Shown in pieces: positions 36,564 to 45,231 of a stretch of 64,000 nt of DNA. This stretch comes from Bacteroidota bacterium. GTDB lineage: Bacteria; Bacteroidota; Bacteroidia; Chitinophagales; Chitinophagaceae. A model generated the notes under the pieces. That model saw only the letters and a program-made list of their open reading frames with translations, ran no database searches and had not been told where the DNA came from. Location: positions 1 through 64,000 of the forward strand of contig VGFK01000004.1 in assembly GCA_016868895.1 (NCBI GenBank), written 5' to 3'. Every line of letters starts with the position of its first letter. The first letter of the stretch is position 1. A program made the position numbers and the translations under genes.

Positions 36564-36824
36564 TTAGTATCCAGCATTCTGTGTCAATACTGATTTGCCA
36601 TCTTTCTGTGAGTTCAGGATTTCATCCTGTGGGATGGGGAACAAATTGTGTTTTGACAAGAACACTTTTCCAGCAAGGTAGTTGCGCTTGCTGAATGTTC
36701 TGCCATTTGAATCATTACCCGCAATACCTTCTTTCGCAACATACGCATTGAGCACCTTTTCGGCAATGCCCCAGCGCACCAGGTCAAAGAAACGGTGACC
36801 TTCCATTGCAAATTCAAGGCGTTG
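36564..36824 (-). pseudogene. RagB/SusD C-terminal fragment
   Basis: About 86 codons encode the unmistakable end of a RagB/SusD outer-membrane glycan-binding lipoprotein: QRLEFAMEGHRFFDLVRWG, then HNLFPIPQDEILNS and LTQNAGY before the stop. A full SusD is ~450-550 residues. The N-terminal four fifths are missing, and an in-frame TAG (36827-36825) sits right at the upstream edge, where sequence homology switches to an integrase gene. No susC partner is nearby. This is a dead remnant left by a deletion or rearrangement. Confidence 0.9.
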
Positions 36825-36826
36825 CT

Positions 36827-37150
36827 AAAAGCGAGCAGCATTGATTGCAAATCCTTGTCCACTTTATGCTGACGATTTACATGTCTATCCAATAGGTTGC
36901 CCTTTTTAGTCTTTTCCTCATAATATTTCCAGATAAGTGATTCCATCTTCTTTATTTCTGAGTTGAAGAAATAGAATTTTGGATTCTTTGACTTAACAAT
37001 GGATTTTTTCTTATCCCAATCAGTAGACATGATGTAAATCCCAGTAGACAGATTTATTGGTTCACCAACTCCTTTGATTCTCATGTAAACTGGACCCTCA
37101 TTTTTGTTTTTACCCTTTGATAATATCTGGTAGAATGAAACTTTAATCAT
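36827..37150 (-). pseudogene. Truncated tyrosine-recombinase (integrase) 5' fragment
   Basis: The first ~108 codons read as the arm-type DNA-binding N-terminus of a Bacteroidota tyrosine recombinase: MIKVSFYQILSKGKNKNEGP, then YMRIKGVGEPINLSTGIYI and STDWDKKKSIVKSKNP. After codon ~108 the sequence changes to the susD fragment in another frame. The open frame continues only as a shadow of susD to 36614. The core-binding and catalytic domains (R-H-R-Y) are absent, so it is inactive. An integration-site-like repeat lies 71 bp upstream of the start. Confidence 0.82.
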
Positions 37151-37220
37151 AACTGATTTATAATAAATATTAGCATTTCACTGAAAATCAATTTTTTAAG
37201 CACTTTATTCTAAAAAATAA

Positions 37221-37242
37221 CATTGGTTCGAATCCAATCGGG
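37221..37242 (+). repeat. att-like copy of tRNA-Arg 3' end
   Basis: These 22 bases are identical to the T-arm and half the acceptor strand of the tRNA-Arg at 37458-37531, but on the opposite strand. Identity stops after CGGG. A tRNA-derived core beside an integrase start is what an attachment site looks like. The inverted orientation is unusual. Confidence 0.75.
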
Positions 37243-37335
37243 TGAACAGAGTTTTTATCTTTTAATGCCCCTGAGTTGGATTGAATTAATATGATGTTTT
37301 GTATGGATGGTGGCAGAAAATATAAAAAATGATGA

Positions 37336-37361
37336 GTAACCAAATGGGTTACCATTTTTTT
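37336..37361 (+). terminator. Terminator-like hairpin in remnant region
   Basis: GTAACC/GGTTAC (37336-37341, 37347-37352) with a 5-nt loop is followed by CATTTTTTT. No gene now lies directly upstream on this strand, so it may be left from a lost element. Confidence 0.6.
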
Positions 37362-37457
37362 AATAGAACTTAACAGAATTAAAATGTGAGATAAATGAAA
37401 AAATGCTCAAAAGTGATTGATTTTTAAGGCATTAGCAGAGATTAGTAGAACTCTTAG

Positions 37458-37531
37458 TGATCCCGATTGGATTCGAACCAATGACCTACAGCTTAGAAGG
37501 CTGCCGCTCTATCCAACTGAGCTACGGGACC
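37458..37531 (-). tRNA. tRNA-Arg (anticodon UCU)
   Basis: The 74-nt minus-strand sequence folds as a cloverleaf. The acceptor pairs GGTCCCG with CGGGATC, the D-loop has AGCTCAGTTGGATAGAGC, the anticodon loop is TTCTAAG (anticodon TCT, reading AGA), and the T-arm is TTGGTTCGAATCCAA. CCA is not encoded. Its 3' end is duplicated at 37221-37242. Confidence 0.97.
37462..37483 (-). repeat. tRNA-internal arm of the 22-bp inverted repeat
   Basis: This is the part of tRNA-Arg (T-arm plus first acceptor bases) that is exactly repeated in opposite orientation at 37221-37242. The two are separated by 219 bp. Confidence 0.75.
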
Positions 37532-37543
37532 TGCGATAGGCAG

Positions 37544-37551
37544 CAAAGATA
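37544..37551 (-). promoter_or_regulatory. -7 box of tRNA-Arg
   Basis: TATCTTTG (minus strand) is a perfect -7 box. It predicts a transcript start about 8 nt before the mature tRNA 5' end. Confidence 0.55.
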
Positions 37552-37587
37552 ATTTTTTTTAGCTTGCAACCTGAGTCCAACCACCCC

Positions 37588-38265
37588 ATGAACGTAAACA
37601 TCGCCCCTTCTTGGAAATCTGCTCTTCAAAAGGAATTCAAACAGGATTATTTCCTCCATTTGGTTGATGTATTAAAGGCAGAAAAAGCAAGTGGACAACC
37701 CATTTTCCCTCCTGGCCCCCTCCTGTTCAATGCATTCAACCTGACTCCCCTTGAACAGGTAAAAGTGGTGATCATCGGTCAGGATCCCTATCATGGACCC
37801 GGTCAAGCCCATGGCCTGAGCTTTTCGGTTCAAAACAGTACTGCCCTTCCCCCTTCTTTGCTCAATATTTTCAAAGAAATTGAACAGGACCTTGGTGTTC
37901 GCATGTCGAGATGCAATGGCGACCTCACCCAATGGGCGAAACAGGGAGTGCTGCTGTTGAATGCGACCCTCACTGTTAGAGCGAACCAACCCAATAGTCA
38001 TTCAGGTTTGGGTTGGCAACAATTTACGGATGCGGTCATACAGCTGATCAATGAGCAAAAGAACCATGTTGTCTTTATGCTCTGGGGGAATTTCGCAAGA
38101 GAAAAAGGAAAGCACATCGACGAAAAAAAACACCTGGTGCTTCGATCTCCCCACCCTTCTCCTTTTTCGGCCGACAAAGGATTTTTTGGTTCCCAGCATT
38201 TTTCAAAAACAAATGAATACCTCATCTTACATGGAATTGAGCCGATTGATTGGCTTATCAGTTAA
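37588..38265 (+). CDS. ung: Uracil-DNA glycosylase
   Basis: Family 1 UNG removes uracil from DNA to start base excision repair. The ATG at 37588 gives 225 residues. The TTG at 37564 would add 8 non-family residues. The catalytic water-activating loop GQDPYHG is at 64-70 (D66), followed by AHGLSFSV. The leucine/histidine loop shows as RSPHPSPFS near 190. The plsC start codon follows its stop immediately. Confidence 0.97.
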   Translation: MNVNIAPSWKSALQKEFKQDYFLHLVDVLKAEKASGQPIFPPGPLLFNAFNLTPLEQVKVVIIGQDPYHGPGQAHGLSFSVQNSTALPPSLLNIFKEIEQDLGVRMSRCNGDLTQWAKQGVLLLNATLTVRANQPNSHSGLGWQQFTDAVIQLINEQKNHVVFMLWGNFAREKGKHIDEKKHLVLRSPHPSPFSADKGFFGSQHFSKTNEYLILHGIEPIDWLIS

Positions 38266-38997
38266 ATGAAACAACTCAACCATTTCTTTTATGGAGCAGT
38301 GTGCATCTGGGGGATGTTGGTATTTGCCACCACCATGTTGGTGTTTGTCCCGCTGATCTGGTCACTTGGCATCCTCCCAGAGCCTCAACGGACCGAATGG
38401 ACGATTCGGCTTTGCAAATGGTGGATGGCCATTTTCTTTCCGCTGGCAGGTATTCGGGTAAGGATCATGGGAAAAGAACAGTTTAAGAAAGGGGAAAACT
38501 ACATTGTTGTGTGCAACCATAATTCTATGATGGATGTACCCTTGACCAGTCCGGGTATTCCTGGCGCCAATAAAACCATTGCCAAAATTGAAATGTCGCG
38601 TATTCCATTGTTTGGAATCATTTACAAGCGTGGCTCTGTGCTGATCGACAGAAAAAATGACAGCAGTCGAAAAGAAAGTTATGAGTCGATGAAGACCGTC
38701 CTCTCGCTCGGCATGCACATGTGTATTTATCCGGAAGGAACCCGCAACAAGACCGATCAGCCCTTGAAAGAATTTCACGATGGGGCATTTCGGCTCTCAA
38801 AAGAAACCGGGAAGAAAATCATCCCGTGTATCATTAGAGGAACACGGGAGATGTTGCCGAGCGACAAAGGTTTATACTTTAAACCAGGAAAGGTATCCAT
38901 GGAGTTCTTACCTCCCATCGATCCTCAAGCATTTGAAAACACGCAATCGCTGAAATCACATGTGTTCCAGTTGATGTGGGAAAAGATAAAGGGTTAA
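38266..38997 (+). CDS. plsC: 1-acyl-sn-glycerol-3-phosphate acyltransferase
   Basis: This enzyme makes phosphatidic acid from lysophosphatidate at the inner membrane. The 243 residues contain one or two N-terminal membrane segments (9-38), the HX4D motif NHNSMMD (H85, D90), a substrate motif near GSVLIDRKN, and YPEGTR (155-160). The gene begins on the base after the ung stop, so the two are probably co-transcribed. It converges on lptD. Confidence 0.93.
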   Translation: MKQLNHFFYGAVCIWGMLVFATTMLVFVPLIWSLGILPEPQRTEWTIRLCKWWMAIFFPLAGIRVRIMGKEQFKKGENYIVVCNHNSMMDVPLTSPGIPGANKTIAKIEMSRIPLFGIIYKRGSVLIDRKNDSSRKESYESMKTVLSLGMHMCIYPEGTRNKTDQPLKEFHDGAFRLSKETGKKIIPCIIRGTREMLPSDKGLYFKPGKVSMEFLPPIDPQAFENTQSLKSHVFQLMWEKIKG

Positions 38998-38998
38998 T

Positions 38999-41656
38999 CT
39001 ACTGGGTATAAAAATAACGGGTACGATTGACTTTGAGGTCGCGCAGGATACCGGATTTCGGACTGATTGAAATATTGAAAAAACGATAAAGTCCTATTGG
39101 CGTTACGTTGATGGACATCTGCCAGCAATGCAAATCCCTTGAAATGAATGCGCTCAACGATTGAAGTTTCATGGTATTGAGGTCATAAAAACCGTTGGCG
39201 CCAACTTTCCATTTTGGAGAGAGACTGAAATCTCCATTGAAATTGAAACTGGAAACCAATTGTTTTTTGAATGTATAATCCGGCTGCAACAAACGGGTAT
39301 ACGAAAGAGAGTAAGAAAAACTGGCGGTCCATGGAATACTGAAATCAGTGAATTCAGCAGGATTTCTTCTCATGTATTCCATTTGAGCCATGATCTGATC
39401 ATTGGTCAAATTTTGTGTGACGTCATCATCCAGATCTTGCTTTTTCTTCTTATCGTTTGCTTTTTTACTTTGGAAACTGGCCGTTACGTTTACGTTTCCG
39501 TTTACAACGGATCCCAGATTGAATTTCTTTCCCTGCCAAGCATATTTATCGATGCGGTATCCGGTTGCAGGATCGGTTTGATATGGATCCAGGGATGCGT
39601 TTGCCGTAATATTTATTTTTTCAAACAGATTGCTGCGGGCGTAAAGATTAAACGTGGATAGTTTGAACGAATCGACCATGAAGTTGTATCCACCGGATAT
39701 GCCGAATCCATCCAGCAGTTTTACTTTTTTCATTTCGGCTTCGCCCGAATCAGATTTGGATCTGACCTTCATTTCCAGGTTATTGTCGAGTGTAAAACTC
39801 ATCCCTCCAAACTTTTCTGCAGCAAATGGCCCAAAAATACTGCCATCAAAAGCAGACATCAGTACCTTGTTACCATAGCGATCGACTTGTTCACGGTATA
39901 CGAATTGCGACATAAGATCCGGTTTGTAATTCACTCCCACCTGGGGTCGCATCACGTGGCGAATCGCCTGAACTTTTGCATCCTTATTTTTCGATTGATA
40001 GATTCCAAATACGGCTGTACTGATTGAAAGTCCAGTTGTTACTTCACGGGCAGCATAAAAGCCCTTTTGAATGGAAGTATCCAATTTCTCGGTCACCGGG
40101 TTCCAGCGGCGCATAAATTTCTGGGCATACCAGCGTTCTCTGAAGGAAACGCTTGGTGCAATTTGAAAGGGGCCTAATGCAGGAAGCGAGAGCGTGATGG
40201 GGATATCATGACTGGCCCCCCACTGAAAAGTGTCGATCAATTGCTTGAATTGAAATGCAGTATCATAAAAAGATATTTGTCCCTTGTAGTTTCCATTATA
40301 CGCTATACCCAATTTTTCATACCACTTTGCCGGTCCTACCGATTCTTTCGGCTGAAACGGATAAATGGTGTTCATGACAAGAGCAATATCGGGGAGATTC
40401 AAGTTCACCACTTTTGTTGCTGTATTTTGGTTGTGGTTCAGGTTTACGGCCAGATTGAATGGAGTTCCCTGAAATGTTTTTTGGAAGGATATAGAAGAAC
40501 TCAACTGGTTGGTAAAATTGATGGGCTGCATGTAATTGCCTCCTCCCGTTGTATTTCCACCAAACCCCGGATTGACCAGAGCACTATTGGGAACGAGCGA
40601 CAAGTACTTGCTGCTGCCTGCATTGACATTTGCGCTGAAGGTCACACCCGGACGTGCTTTGCTGTCCATGCTGTGCGACCAGGTAACGAAAAAACTTTTG
40701 TTCTGTCTGAAATCAGGATCGCCTTTGAAGGCAAACTTTGTATTTTGAAGGCTGATATTGAAATTACCGCTGTACCGATACCGTACCCGATAGGCAGGAG
40801 AGAAATTGGCTCGCCAAGAGCCATATGAATACAAATCAAACCAGAGTTTGGCATCTAGAAAATCATTGAAAGCTTTATAGTATCCCAAGCCTTCGAGTCC
40901 CACACCAAAATCTTCAGTAACGGTAAATTGCGGGGGCAAAATTCCGGATTGGCGACCTTTTTTCATTGGGAAAATTCCAAAAGGCAAGTAAACAGGAACC
41001 GGTACGTCCTCAAACTCTGGGTGAACTGGTCCGGTTACTACCAGTTTTTTATTCATGAATTTTGCCTTGCTGAACCGAAAAGCAAAATGCGGGGTATCCA
41101 GGTTACAGGTGGTAAAACGACCCCGGGAGGCAAAAAAAGTTTCGCTGTCGATTTTTTTTACTTTCTCTGCAAAATTGAAGAGCTCATCCTGCTGGAAAAA
41201 GGAACTGTAGGTCAGTCCCTTTTGTGATTTGAAGTTAAAACTCAGGCTGTCGCTGACCGTGACCGTCTCCCCTTGCTTCAGTTTGGCCATACCCATCACG
41301 AGTCCTGCTGTATCTCGTGCCATTTTGGCCATTACATATTGCGTCTGTTGATTGAATTCGATGCGAGGGGCAGACAACACTACATCCTCGTACTTGACTT
41401 CAGTCTTACCAAAAAGAAATATTTTTTTGGCATCGACATCCAATACCATTGAATCTTCTGCTTTATAATCAACAGGCGCTGTAAGTGAATCTTTGGAAAT
41501 TTTAAGGGGAAGTGTATCCACTTTAGCTACCTGAACCACAGTGTCTTTTTTCTGGGAACGGGCTGTTAGTGGAATTGTTAAAAGCAGAATCAGCCCTGAA
41601 CACAAAATCAAGAAAGAAAGGGATTTTGGGCTAAATTTGCTTTCGGCCTGCAGCAT
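38999..41656 (-). CDS. lptD: LPS-assembly protein LptD-like
   Basis: This 885-residue outer-membrane protein inserts lipopolysaccharide into the outer leaflet. A signal segment (~15-34) is followed by an OstA/LptA-like beta-jellyroll region (VLDVDAKKIFLFGKTEVKYED, ~60-150). The family stretch PVYLPFGIFPMKKGRQSGILPPQF and a long barrel ending LKVNRTRYFYTQ complete it. Bacteroidota LptD is diverged but recognisable. Its partner LptE is encoded at 6769-7296. The gene is transcribed divergently from the amidase gene. Confidence 0.87.
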   Translation of the reverse strand: MLQAESKFSPKSLSFLILCSGLILLLTIPLTARSQKKDTVVQVAKVDTLPLKISKDSLTAPVDYKAEDSMVLDVDAKKIFLFGKTEVKYEDVVLSAPRIEFNQQTQYVMAKMARDTAGLVMGMAKLKQGETVTVSDSLSFNFKSQKGLTYSSFFQQDELFNFAEKVKKIDSETFFASRGRFTTCNLDTPHFAFRFSKAKFMNKKLVVTGPVHPEFEDVPVPVYLPFGIFPMKKGRQSGILPPQFTVTEDFGVGLEGLGYYKAFNDFLDAKLWFDLYSYGSWRANFSPAYRVRYRYSGNFNISLQNTKFAFKGDPDFRQNKSFFVTWSHSMDSKARPGVTFSANVNAGSSKYLSLVPNSALVNPGFGGNTTGGGNYMQPINFTNQLSSSISFQKTFQGTPFNLAVNLNHNQNTATKVVNLNLPDIALVMNTIYPFQPKESVGPAKWYEKLGIAYNGNYKGQISFYDTAFQFKQLIDTFQWGASHDIPITLSLPALGPFQIAPSVSFRERWYAQKFMRRWNPVTEKLDTSIQKGFYAAREVTTGLSISTAVFGIYQSKNKDAKVQAIRHVMRPQVGVNYKPDLMSQFVYREQVDRYGNKVLMSAFDGSIFGPFAAEKFGGMSFTLDNNLEMKVRSKSDSGEAEMKKVKLLDGFGISGGYNFMVDSFKLSTFNLYARSNLFEKINITANASLDPYQTDPATGYRIDKYAWQGKKFNLGSVVNGNVNVTASFQSKKANDKKKKQDLDDDVTQNLTNDQIMAQMEYMRRNPAEFTDFSIPWTASFSYSLSYTRLLQPDYTFKKQLVSSFNFNGDFSLSPKWKVGANGFYDLNTMKLQSLSAFISRDLHCWQMSINVTPIGLYRFFNISISPKSGILRDLKVNRTRYFYTQ

Positions 41657-41669
41657 AAGTGTTGGCGTT

Positions 41670-41677
41670 CAAAATTA
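41670..41677 (-). promoter_or_regulatory. -7 box of lptD
   Basis: TAATTTTG on the minus strand matches the -7 consensus and ends 13 nt before the ATG at 41656, giving a leader of about 9 nt. Confidence 0.5.
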
Positions 41678-41740
41678 ATCAAATAAGTTGTAAGAACTTG
41701 TGAAGATTCCAAGGATTCCAAGCTCTTAAAGCATGTAACC

Positions 41741-42625
41741 ATGAAAGGAACGATCAAAGCATTGATTTTATTGGTGGCAACTCACGTATTTGTCTTCGAA
41801 ATGCGCGCTCAGTCCTCAACAAAGCCCCCAAAAATCAGGACCATCATCATCGACGCGGGACATGGCGGAACGGATCAGGGGGCCAAAGGAACATACTCGA
41901 CAGAAGCAGAAATCACATTGAAATTAGCATTACGACTGGATACGCTTCTCCGGGCAGAACTTCCCTCTACCCGGATTGTGATGACCCGCACAACGGACAT
42001 TTTTCACCATGTACGCGAAAAAGCAGACATCGCCAACCGCGAAAAAGGGGATTTGTTTGTTTGTATTCACGTGAATGCTGCGCCGCCAAAAAAAACCATT
42101 ACAGGGTATAAGTCCGTAGCCTATTACAAGGGCAAGGGCAGTAAACGAAAAAAGTACTACAAAAAAGTACCGATATATAAAACTTCTCCCAATCCCATGT
42201 ACGGAACATCCACGTATGTATGGGCAGCAGATCGATCAGATGAAAAAGCGCAGGGAATCATTGCAGATGAACGGTACGAGTCTTCTGCAGAAGTTTTGGA
42301 CGTACCCGATGTGAACAGTCCTGAAGCCATGATCAAGGCCCGCTTATGGTCGCAAAAGTTTTTTAAAAATTCCGTTCAGTTGGGCTCGATGATTGAGAAT
42401 GAATTCACTGCTCTTGGGAGAAAAAGCATGGGGGTGCTCCAGCGCAACCACATGGGAATTTGGGTATTGCAGGCCACGAACATGCCGGCTGTGCTGATTG
42501 AAACGGGGTTTATCACCAACCAGGAAGAAGAGGATTATTTGAACAGTGAATCGGGACAAGTAGAAATGACTCGGGCGATCGCTAATGCCGTATTAAAATA
42601 TAAAATCGCCGTCGACGGCAAATGA
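41741..42625 (+). CDS. N-acetylmuramoyl-L-alanine amidase
   Basis: This Amidase_3 zinc enzyme cleaves the bond between muramic acid and L-alanine in peptidoglycan. The 294 residues have a signal peptide (1-23, ending EMRAQ). Zinc ligands lie in IIIDAGHGGTDQGAKG, the GDLFVCIHVNAAPP segment, and the catalytic glutamate in IETGFITNQEEE. A basic insertion (KGKGSKRKKYYKK, ~129-141) is typical of Bacteroidota homologues. It heads a run with MlaD and OstA-like genes. Confidence 0.93.
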   Translation: MKGTIKALILLVATHVFVFEMRAQSSTKPPKIRTIIIDAGHGGTDQGAKGTYSTEAEITLKLALRLDTLLRAELPSTRIVMTRTTDIFHHVREKADIANREKGDLFVCIHVNAAPPKKTITGYKSVAYYKGKGSKRKKYYKKVPIYKTSPNPMYGTSTYVWAADRSDEKAQGIIADERYESSAEVLDVPDVNSPEAMIKARLWSQKFFKNSVQLGSMIENEFTALGRKSMGVLQRNHMGIWVLQATNMPAVLIETGFITNQEEEDYLNSESGQVEMTRAIANAVLKYKIAVDGK

Positions 42626-42644
42626 CCACCAACACAATTTGAAC

Positions 42645-43628
42645 ATGAAAGTCTCCAATGAAACAAAAATCGGTGCCCTTGCCGCAGTCTCCATTGCCCT
42701 GCTGATCCTTGGTTTCAATTTTCTTAAAGGGAAGAACCTCTTTGAGAAAAAAGCAACCATGTACATCACGTTTACTAAGGTGGAAGGACTCAATGTGGCA
42801 GACGGTATTAAAATCAATGGGCTCCGCGTCGGTTCTGTTGAGTCGCTCGACGAACAAGATGCAGATGTGACCGGCGTTGTGGTGGCATTTCAACTGACCC
42901 GTGGCATCAACATTCCCAAAGACTCCTATGGAACCATCAGTGCTGTTCCGTTGGGATCTACATACATCAACATCACGTTGGGAAGTTCCGCATCGTTTTT
43001 AGCAGATGGCGACACCCTCAAAGGAGTGGATTCCAAGAGCATGATCGATGATTTGCAGGCACGCATTGAACCCACCATGGAAAACGTCAATAAAGCACTC
43101 GTTTCCCTGGACAGTACCATTCGGAAAGTAAATGCAACACTGGACGAGCAAGCTCAGCAACACATTGCTACTGCACTTCGAGAAATTGCTCAAACCACCC
43201 AGCGCATCAATGGTCTGCTCGAACCCGGAAAAGGCGCACTTGCCAAAAGCCTGGATCACGTGGAAAGTGTTGCTGGAAATATCCGAGACAATAACGATTC
43301 CATTGACAAGATCATTGGAAACCTGAATAAAGTATCCAGGCAGTTGGCATCCAGCGATCTCTCCGGAGTCGTCGAATCACTGGATGAATCAATTAATCAG
43401 CTAAATGTGCTGTTGAAAAACATCAATGAAGGAAAGGGCTCGCTGGGTAAACTTGCAAACGATGAGACGCTGTATAAACAATTGAACAGTACTACCAACA
43501 GCCTGAACATATTACTGCAAGACCTTCGGCTCCATCCCAAACGATACATCAATGTATCGGTGTTTGGGAAAAAAGATAAAAGCGGTCCTTTGATGAACGC
43601 GCTTCCTGACTCAGCCACAAACCGTTAA
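42645..43628 (+). CDS. MlaD/MCE-family lipid transport protein
   Basis: The ATG at 42645 (MKVSNETKIG) is preferred over 42639. The 327-residue protein has an N-terminal membrane anchor (~10-28) followed by the MCE domain (TMYITFTKVEGLNVADGIKINGLRVGSVESL). A long helical C-terminal region rich in alternating polar and hydrophobic residues (~125-300) can form a coiled tube. MCE proteins shuttle phospholipids between membranes. The MlaE/MlaF permease genes are not adjacent. It starts 19 bp after the amidase stop and ends 1 bp before the OstA-like gene. Confidence 0.9.
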   Translation: MKVSNETKIGALAAVSIALLILGFNFLKGKNLFEKKATMYITFTKVEGLNVADGIKINGLRVGSVESLDEQDADVTGVVVAFQLTRGINIPKDSYGTISAVPLGSTYINITLGSSASFLADGDTLKGVDSKSMIDDLQARIEPTMENVNKALVSLDSTIRKVNATLDEQAQQHIATALREIAQTTQRINGLLEPGKGALAKSLDHVESVAGNIRDNNDSIDKIIGNLNKVSRQLASSDLSGVVESLDESINQLNVLLKNINEGKGSLGKLANDETLYKQLNSTTNSLNILLQDLRLHPKRYINVSVFGKKDKSGPLMNALPDSATNR

Positions 43629-43629
43629 T

Positions 43630-45186
43630 ATGCTGCGATCACCCTGGCTGCTAATTTTATGGACAGCACTTGTATCGTGGGCACAGCCTGGATATTCACA
43701 AGTACCTGCAGACCCTGCACAGGTTCAATTTGTTCAGGTTATACGCGCCAATAAATTCATTCGGGTAAAGCAAGACCTGAGCACTGAATTGAATATGCTG
43801 GTCGGCAACGTTTTGATGAAACAAGGCAATACCTTGATTCAGTGCGATAGCGCCATTCAAAATATTGCGCTGAATCAGATTGAGGCTTTCGACAACATAC
43901 ACATCAACGACAATGACAGCATTCATACGTATTCCAATTACATGAAATACGACGGCAATACAAAGATTGCCCAATTGAAAGGCAAGGTGAGACTAACAGA
44001 TGGAAAAGGAACACTTACCACTGATGCGCTGGACTACAATGTTGGAACTAAAATAGGAACCTATTCAACTGGAGGAAAAGTGGTAAATGAAAAATCAGTG
44101 CTGACCAGTAGAGTGGGCATCTATTACGCCGATATCAGAGAAGTATATTTTCAAAAAAATGTGAGCCTGGTTGACCCGGAATATAAAATGTCAACTGACA
44201 CACTATTGTATAATGTCAATACAGAAACTGCGACATTCATAGCTCGCACTACTATCAATGACGGGAAAAGCAAAATTCTTACTCGAAGCGGCTTTTATAA
44301 CCTAAAAAAAGGGAATGCTCAATTCGACAAAAGACCAATGATCATCGATAGCACACAAACTGTTCTAGCGGATTCCATTGTTTACAATAAGAAATCCGGA
44401 GAGGGTTCAGCCTACCGCGACGTCATTTACAAGGATACGATTCAAGGAATTTCCATGTTTGCAGGAGCAGCCCGTTTCAATAATCAGACAAAAGCAATAG
44501 TGGCATTTGAACGGCCCCTGATGGCCATCAAACAAAATTCAGATTCTCTGTTCATTTCAGCGGACACTCTTTTTTCAGCTTTTCTCAAAAAAGATTCTGC
44601 AAAAAAAATCCTGTCTGATACATTGCGCTATTACAAAGCGTTTTTCAATGTTCGGATTTATTCAGATTCTCTTCAGGGAAAATGCGATTCTCTTTTCTAT
44701 TCTTCTGTCGACTCTACCTTCAGCTTTTATCACAACCCGGTTATTTGGGCACAAGCAAGTCAAATTACCGGAGACACTATATTTGTCGTGACCCGAAATA
44801 AAAAGGCCGATAAGGTATTTGTTATTCAGAATGCTTTTTCCGTAAACCGCACTTCAGAAGCAAAATACAACCAGCTCAAAGGAAACACACTCAATGGAGA
44901 GTTCAAAGATGGTGAAATTGATTTTTTGAGAGCAAAAGGAAACGGGGAAAGCCTTTATTACTTACAAGACGATGACAGCGCCTATATCGGCATGAGTTAT
45001 GCCATGGCGGATGCCATTACAATGAAGTTTTTAAATAAAGAACTCAAACGTGTTTCTTGGGTGAATGGTGTGACCGGTTCTACCTACCCGATCAACCAGA
45101 TACCAGACGATAAAAAAGAGCTCCGAAATTTCAAATGGCTGGATGCGGAACGTCCCAAAAGCATTGCCGACCTCAAACTGCGTTAG
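43630..45186 (+). CDS. OstA-like (LptA-related) envelope protein
   Basis: This 518-residue exported protein has a signal peptide (1-24). Tandem OstA/LptA beta-jellyroll repeats start at NMLVGNVLMKQGNTLIQCDSA and KYDGNTKIAQLKGKVRLTDGKGTL. LptA bridges the periplasm by carrying LPS on such a beta-groove. This longer Bacteroidota version probably plays the bridge role, alone or with LptC. Only 1 bp separates it from the MlaD-like gene, so lipid and LPS transport functions are co-expressed here. Confidence 0.83.
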   Translation: MLRSPWLLILWTALVSWAQPGYSQVPADPAQVQFVQVIRANKFIRVKQDLSTELNMLVGNVLMKQGNTLIQCDSAIQNIALNQIEAFDNIHINDNDSIHTYSNYMKYDGNTKIAQLKGKVRLTDGKGTLTTDALDYNVGTKIGTYSTGGKVVNEKSVLTSRVGIYYADIREVYFQKNVSLVDPEYKMSTDTLLYNVNTETATFIARTTINDGKSKILTRSGFYNLKKGNAQFDKRPMIIDSTQTVLADSIVYNKKSGEGSAYRDVIYKDTIQGISMFAGAARFNNQTKAIVAFERPLMAIKQNSDSLFISADTLFSAFLKKDSAKKILSDTLRYYKAFFNVRIYSDSLQGKCDSLFYSSVDSTFSFYHNPVIWAQASQITGDTIFVVTRNKKADKVFVIQNAFSVNRTSEAKYNQLKGNTLNGEFKDGEIDFLRAKGNGESLYYLQDDDSAYIGMSYAMADAITMKFLNKELKRVSWVNGVTGSTYPINQIPDDKKELRNFKWLDAERPKSIADLKLR

Positions 45187-45231
45187 GGATTGAAATTATT
45201 GCCTATTTTCATCCCGGAATAATCGTTGAAC

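Larger units (their letters stand above)
37151..37457. other. AT-rich noncoding remnant region
   Basis: About 307 bp without a credible gene lie between the truncated integrase and tRNA-Arg. It contains a copy of the tRNA 3' end (37221-37242), a terminator-like hairpin (37336-37361) and otherwise low-complexity AT-rich DNA. It is clearly richer in A+T than its neighbours, in keeping with acquired DNA. Confidence 0.7.

Noticed and set aside
37210-37260. A second tRNA gene
   Set aside because: Only the T-arm and part of the acceptor strand are present. No D-arm, anticodon arm or 5' acceptor strand lies upstream.
37221-37483. Invertible promoter switch flanked by inverted repeats
   Set aside because: One repeat is inside tRNA-Arg. 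Inversion would destroy its acceptor stem, and the only nearby recombinase is truncated, so active phase variation is unlikely.
40208-40828. 206-codon open frame antisense to lptD
   Set aside because: It is a shadow of the lptD barrel-coding region with no family similarity.
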